From NCBI GenBank assembly GCA_013001595.1, contig JABDMH010000127.1, positions 1 to 64,000 on the forward strand: a stretch of 64,000 nucleotides of DNA, written 5' to 3'. Positions 63,043 to 64,000 of this stretch are shown here, one piece after another (the first letter of the stretch is position 1; each line of letters starts with the position of its first letter). This DNA is from Saprospiraceae bacterium (GTDB lineage: Bacteria; Bacteroidota; Bacteroidia; Chitinophagales; Saprospiraceae). A model generated the notes under the pieces. It did no database searches. It saw only the letters and a list, made by a program, of their open reading frames with translations, and was not told the DNA's origin. The position numbers and the translations under genes were made by a program.

Positions 63043-63984
63043 TTATGATTTAGAAATAGCGAATAAGTATTCTAGGTTTTTGGAGGGATCCATCAAGTCA
63101 GGAAGTTGCCTAAGATTGGCCTTGACTAATGAAATCAATACAAGTTCACTTACGGGTCCGAAGCGCTGCAGGGCTGTAAGCATCTGTTGGAATAATTCTT
63201 CACTATCGCTCACTGCAATACCTCCGTACCGACGGCCATAGACCTCCAATGAAAGGGCAAGCAGTATTTCAGTAGAGACATTCTGATCTGGGAAAATACG
63301 GGTGACCGCATTCTCAATCTTCTTTGCCTCCTGCTCTGCCAAGTGTCCAAGGCATACCATAGAGAATTCGTGAGTGAGCGCGGTCTCACTTAAACGAGCG
63401 AGCACATCAATGCTGAAGTCGATATTACGTTGCCAAACACCAAGGATGTCAATCAATTTCCAACTGGTTTTGACGAAGTCGGCCTTCAGCAACCCAATTG
63501 ACCTACGGTCATTTGTTAAGTGTGTGGCCAGAGCCCTCCAACAAAGTTGCTGGCAGAGAATACCATCACAAAGGATAACTAAGGGGTAGTCCCCTCGTAT
63601 GATGCTTGATATTTCATGAAACCAACTTTGATGCACATCTAACCATTTCATCAATTTCTGATCATGGAATGGATATACATACTCCAAATTGGCAGTGCTA
63701 TACTTCTTCTCTATGGCCAATTGGTCCAACACAGGAAGATCTCGCCGCAAAGCCTCAGTGCACTTCATACATGACTCCAACCAGCTAACTACGTAATCTC
63801 TGTCACCGACTTCCTCCGTGTCAAACTGAAATCTCAATTTGATTCGGGAGGGTCCATTCTGATCCTGATCGACGGGCAAGATGGTAAAGGGGTGATTTTG
63901 GAGAATGGCCAGATGCTTGCAGAATCTCTCTAGAAGACCCTTGGTTTCGGAATGTGTTCGCAGCACCTCCACATCGACTACCAT
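63043..63984 (-). CDS. Unknown protein, first seen gene of the MoxR/VWA operon
   Basis: A soluble, largely helical protein of at least 313 residues with no recognised domain. It contains a Cys-bearing helix CMKCTEALRRDLPVLDQLA and a C-terminal helical bundle. The ATG at 63984 is possible, but the frame stays open to the window edge, so the true start may lie further upstream. Eleven bases separate it from the AAA+ gene. Further operon members may lie beyond the edge. Confidence 0.7.
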   Translation of the reverse strand: MVVDVEVLRTHSETKGLLERFCKHLAILQNHPFTILPVDQDQNGPSRIKLRFQFDTEEVGDRDYVVSWLESCMKCTEALRRDLPVLDQLAIEKKYSTANLEYVYPFHDQKLMKWLDVHQSWFHEISSIIRGDYPLVILCDGILCQQLCWRALATHLTNDRRSIGLLKADFVKTSWKLIDILGVWQRNIDFSIDVLARLSETALTHEFSMVCLGHLAEQEAKKIENAVTRIFPDQNVSTEILLALSLEVYGRRYGGIAVSDSEELFQQMLTALQRFGPVSELVLISLVKANLRQLPDLMDPSKNLEYLFAISKS

Positions 63985-64000
63985 AGTGCTGGAGACGATG

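Overview
The window is chromosomal DNA from a member of the Bacteroidota, most likely a marine or aquatic Saprospiria/Cytophagia-type bacterium. The signs are T9SS C-terminal sorting domains on secreted proteins, SPII lipoproteins, an ECF sigma / FecR / TonB-dependent receptor locus, two sulfatases and a PL10-type pectate lyase, promoter elements of the TAnnTTTG type, and a near absence of Shine-Dalgarno sequences. No rRNA, CRISPR array, phage or intact transposase was seen. All family names were assigned by reading the sequence; no database search was run.

Layout. 0.2-3.6 kb: queD and the lactate-utilisation operon lutABC. 4-7.5 kb (minus): TerC, ApbE, an ExoX-like exonuclease and an MbnP-like lipoprotein. 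7.6-13.8 kb: a DUF6495-like protein, an Omp28-like T9SS protein, a PHP phosphodiesterase, a DMT exporter and a haem peroxidase carrying a T9SS tail. 14.7-16.9 kb: two paralogous membrane class III nucleotide cyclases, each lacking the catalytic residues that the other keeps. 18-21 kb: tRNA-Ser(GCT), an orphan plug-domain lipoprotein, and a CHT-type choline transporter divergent from phosphatidylcholine synthase. 22.4-31.3 kb: a leucine-rich-repeat T9SS protein, a two-repeat lipoprotein, and an ECF sigma / metzincin-like lipoprotein / FecR / TonB receptor operon. 31.3-37.2 kb: pectate lyase, KAS III-like enzyme, sulfatase and an acyl esterase. 37.8-43.3 kb: a complete RND efflux operon. 45.2-56.2 kb: a region bounded by tRNA-Pro(TGG) and a 44-nt copy of its 3' half. 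It holds decayed GIY-YIG nuclease cassettes fused to tRNA 3' ends, plus a polysaccharide-type cargo (DUF6259-like glycosidase, FAD oxidoreductase, sulfatase, broken SGNH hydrolase). 56.4-59 kb: an SDR epimerase and a D-aminoacylase-like amidohydrolase. 59-64 kb (minus): a four-gene MoxR-type AAA+ / VWA operon with two unrecognised partners, running off the right edge.

Most notable. (1) The cyclase pair looks like a bacterial version of the C1/C2 split known from mammalian adenylyl cyclase: one subunit has the metal Asp residues, the other has the Asn/Arg/basic residues. (2) Cassettes of about 335 bp, consisting of a GIY-YIG ORF, a GC hairpin, a tRNA-Pro 3' end and a terminator, are repeated in tandem behind tRNA-Pro and again 6 kb away. 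This looks like a tRNA-targeting homing-type element. (3) The choline uptake plus phosphatidylcholine synthase pair, and (4) the MoxR/VWA operon with a substituted Walker B, are also worth following.
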